A stretch of DNA of 5,528 nt, from the NCBI GenBank assembly GCA_026713405.1, contig JAPOON010000332.1, positions 1 to 5,528 on the forward strand. The letters run 5' to 3'. Below are positions 5,334-5,528 of this stretch, in pieces (within the stretch, counting starts at the first letter, position 1; every line of letters starts with the position of its first letter). Source of the DNA: Gammaproteobacteria bacterium. GTDB taxonomy: Bacteria > Pseudomonadota > Gammaproteobacteria > Pseudomonadales > Azotimanducaceae_A. The notes below the pieces were generated by a model. It was not told the DNA's origin, did not search any database, and saw only the letters and a program-made list of their open reading frames with translations. Both the position numbers and the translations under genes were made by a program.

Positions 5334-5528
5334 ATGTCTGAAATACCCTACGACTTCGGGGTCGGCCGTTCCGATCCGGGCACATTTCCCACCGACTCGC
5401 TCAAGGCAGCAGCCCTGGCCGCCATCGAACGGGAAGCCACCGAACTGAACAACTACCCGGGCGGCCTGGGACACGCGGGGCTTCGCCAAGCCATGGCGCG
5501 CCGCGAATCGGAGCGCGAGGGCGTGGCG
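5334..5528 (+). CDS. PLP-dependent aminotransferase class I/II, N-terminal part
   Basis: An ATG at 5334 opens a frame that continues past the window end; 65 codons are visible. The translation starts MSEIPYDFGVGRSDPGTFPT and contains YPGGLGHAGLRQAMARRESE (41-60), followed by REGV. DFG-x-G-x-x-DP-x-x-FP near the start and a Y-x-x-x-x-G-x-x-x-L-R segment some 20-30 residues later are the opening marks of fold-type-I aminotransferases of class I/II. 2-aminoadipate-type enzymes and MocR-like domains share them. The segment before LR contributes to substrate binding, while the PLP lysine lies far downstream outside the window. The start is supported by an in-frame TGA seven codons upstream and by homology beginning at residue 7 or so. 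Only a weak GGA lies about 5 nt before the ATG. It is transcribed divergently from the binding-protein operon. The amino donor is unknown. Confidence 0.85.
   Translation, partial: MSEIPYDFGVGRSDPGTFPTDSLKAAALAAIEREATELNNYPGGLGHAGLRQAMARRESEREGVA

Noticed and set aside
3811..5448. A 545-codon open frame on the plus strand opposite the binding-protein gene
   Set aside because: Its translation is low in recognisable motifs and rich in Arg/Gly/His/Val, as expected for the antisense of a GC-rich gene, while the minus strand encodes a clear family member and the 3' part overlaps the aminotransferase start in another frame.
1..5528. Search by eye for CRISPR arrays, tRNA genes, insertion-sequence ends and long tandem repeats
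   Set aside because: No regularly spaced repeats, cloverleaf-like segments, transposase-like frames or long terminal repeats were seen.

Overview
The window is GC-rich, densely packed bacterial DNA. Its codon use and protein families (FAD-dependent amine/amino-acid oxidoreductase, LivK-type binding protein, OFA-family MFS carrier, VapBC-type pair) fit a proteobacterium, perhaps a gammaproteobacterium. That placement is an impression from family resemblance, not a computed result. No RNA genes, CRISPR arrays or insertion sequences were seen.

Layout. Positions 1-497 (+) hold the C-terminal 164 residues of a DAO-type FAD-dependent oxidoreductase. Five bases after its stop, 503-697 (+) is a 64-codon fragment that reads as the C-terminal end of a polysaccharide deacetylase without its catalytic part, so probably a gene remnant. 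Positions 731-1539 (-) carry a toxin-antitoxin pair: a Phd/VapB-like antitoxin overlaps a PIN-domain toxin by 4 bp (ATGA). A plausible sigma70-like promoter (1568-1596) lies upstream, and a 6-bp inverted repeat (1539-1563) between it and the start codon looks like an autoregulatory operator.

Positions 1705-5109 (-) form a compact three-gene unit, in transcription order: a periplasmic type-I substrate-binding protein (5109-3802), then 16 nt later a two-TM protein with a Cache-like periplasmic sensor domain and a terminal HAMP domain but no output domain (3785-3063), then 29 nt later a 12-TM MFS carrier of the oxalate:formate antiporter (OFA) family (3033-1705). No ABC permease or ATPase is present, so the binding protein may deliver ligand to the membrane sensor rather than to an ABC importer. 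A hairpin after the last gene could end the transcript.

A 224-bp divergent intergenic region (5110-5333) separates this unit from a (+) gene at 5334 that runs off the window end. It encodes the N-terminus of a class I/II PLP-dependent aminotransferase. The oxidoreductase, aminotransferase, amino-acid-type binding protein and small-carboxylate carrier together suggest amine, amino-acid or organic-acid metabolism, but no specific substrate can be read from the sequence.

The most interesting element is the binding protein / output-less Cache-HAMP / OFA carrier unit. Each part is a known family. The combination may be a small ligand-sensing and transport module, which is inference.
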